64,000 nucleotides of DNA from Nesterenkonia alkaliphila. Its GTDB lineage: Bacteria > Actinomycetota > Actinomycetes > Actinomycetales > Micrococcaceae. The DNA lies in NCBI RefSeq assembly GCF_009758175.1, contig NZ_WRPM01000007.1, forward strand, positions 62,001-126,000. The letters are read 5' to 3'. Position 1 is the first letter of the stretch, and every line of letters begins with the position of its first letter. Of the stretch, positions 63,154 through 64,000 are shown piece by piece. The notes under the pieces are model-generated. The model ran no database searches. It was given only the letters and a program-made list of their open reading frames with translations, and was not told the origin of the DNA. Position numbers and translations under genes: made by a program.

Positions 63154-64000
63154 ATGACATTTCTGGTGAACTCCGCCCCACGGTTCCCGGAGCAAGCACT
63201 GAAGGGTTTCGCCGCCGCCTACCCCCAGTACGTGACGGCGGTTCACGGCGGTGTGGTGCGTTCTGCTGAGACCCCTCAGGGGCAGCCCGCTCTGGTGATC
63301 GGTGGCGGCTCCGGGCACTACCCCGCCTTTGCCGGATGGGTGGGGCCCGGCTTGGGCCACGGTGCGCCCTGCGGCAATATCTTCTCCTCGCCCTCGGCCT
63401 CACAGGTCTATTCCGTGGCCCGTAATGCGGAGAATGGCGGTGGAGTCCTCATGGGGTTCGGGAAGTACGCAGGCGATGTACTGCACTTCGGTGCCGCCGC
63501 TGAGAAGCTGCGCGCCGAGGGGGTGGATGTGCGGATTGTGACCGTCACCGACGACATCGCGTCCGAGCGGCCCGAGAACCACCGCAGCCGCCGTGGCATC
63601 GCCGGAGACTTCACCGTCTTCAAGATCACCGGTGCCGCCATCCAGGCAGGGGCAGATCTTGATCAGGCCGAACGCATCGCCTGGAAGGCCAATGATGCCA
63701 CCCGGTCCTACGGCGTGGCTTTCGCAGGCTGCACCCTGCCTGGAGCGGAGCAACCCCTTTTCCGGGTTGAGGAGGGCATGATGGCCGTGGGGCTCGGCAT
63801 CCACGGCGAACCCGGGGTCAAGGACCTGCCCATGGCCACAGCGGAAGCTGTGGCCGATCTGCTCTTCGATGGAATCGCCGAGGAGATTCCGGACAGCCAC
63901 CGGCAAGGCGGCAGGGTGGCGGTCCTGCTCAACGGACTGGGCACCGTGAAGTACGAGGATCTCTTTGTGGTCTACCGGCGCGTGGCCGAGCGGCTGCAGC
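63154..64000 (+). CDS. Dihydroxyacetone/erythrulose kinase DhaK domain, 3' truncated
   Basis: The first 282 residues are present; the frame is open at the window end. IGGGSGHYPAFAGWVGPGL is near residue 50, YAGDVLHFGAA near 105, and GLGIHGEPGV near 215 carries the histidine (His217) that forms the hemiaminal with the ketose in this family. GAGGAG precedes the ATG at 63154. Together with the isomerase and SorC regulator, it may phosphorylate erythrulose or dihydroxyacetone. The C-terminal ATP-binding (DhaL) part is outside the window. Confidence 0.9.
   Translation, partial: MTFLVNSAPRFPEQALKGFAAAYPQYVTAVHGGVVRSAETPQGQPALVIGGGSGHYPAFAGWVGPGLGHGAPCGNIFSSPSASQVYSVARNAENGGGVLMGFGKYAGDVLHFGAAAEKLRAEGVDVRIVTVTDDIASERPENHRSRRGIAGDFTVFKITGAAIQAGADLDQAERIAWKANDATRSYGVAFAGCTLPGAEQPLFRVEEGMMAVGLGIHGEPGVKDLPMATAEAVADLLFDGIAEEIPDSHRQGGRVAVLLNGLGTVKYEDLFVVYRRVAERLQ

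Overview
The window comes from a high-GC Gram-positive actinobacterium. The evidence is the base composition, the small basic bS22 protein, a lysG/lysE pair, a DUF222-HNH gene, and many starts preceded by a TANNNT box 6-8 nt upstream (leaderless type). Ectoine genes ectABC next to a Ktr potassium system suggest a salt-adapted Micrococcaceae member, possibly Nesterenkonia-like; that placement is inference. No rRNA, tRNA, CRISPR array or insertion sequence was seen.

Layout. 0-5.4 kb: the end of a hot-dog thioesterase gene and membrane proteins (Gln/Pro-rich protein, CPBP protease, MATE exporter, two small membrane proteins). 5.4-14.3 kb: a TetR regulator, a palindromic operator, and a divergent catabolic operon (acyl-CoA ligase, SDR, acyl-CoA dehydrogenase, APH-type kinase, MHS transporter, two alcohol/quinone dehydrogenases). 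This gene set resembles the levulinate/4-hydroxyacid pathway (LvaA/C/D/E; ACAD10/11 in animals). 14.3-27.6 kb: CGNR regulator, membrane protein, lysG/lysE, FAD oxidoreductase, methyltransferase, topA behind a tandem-repeat array, Ppx/GppA, sugar isomerase, PH-SHOCT protein.

27.7-39.5 kb is an accessory defence island: a DUF222-HNH gene, an Abi_2/HEPN gene broken by an in-frame TAG, an unrecognised 408-aa gene, hsdM, hsdS, two tandem ParD/ParE-like modules (the first toxin also broken by an in-frame TAG) and hsdR. The hsdR stop overlaps the proC start. 39.5-48 kb: proC, glutaredoxin, bS22, acuC, manA, then an osmoadaptation block (ectA-ectB-ectC-ktrB-ktrA on the minus strand). 48-54 kb: NCS2 permease, nagA, CsbD, amidase, rhodanese and pheA.

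54-64 kb: two small minus-strand ORFs, including a 36-residue peptide with a strong Shine-Dalgarno sequence; a sugar ABC transporter (lipoprotein plus two permeases) behind a CebR-like palindrome; a lipid kinase; serS; dps; and a probable tetrose/dihydroxyacetone cluster (RpiB-like isomerase, SorC regulator, DhaK) with shared operator-like 12-mers.

Across the core parts of the window the 12-mer WACGACGACGYC recurs far more often than expected, on both strands, in several codon frames and between genes. It is absent from both segments that look acquired.
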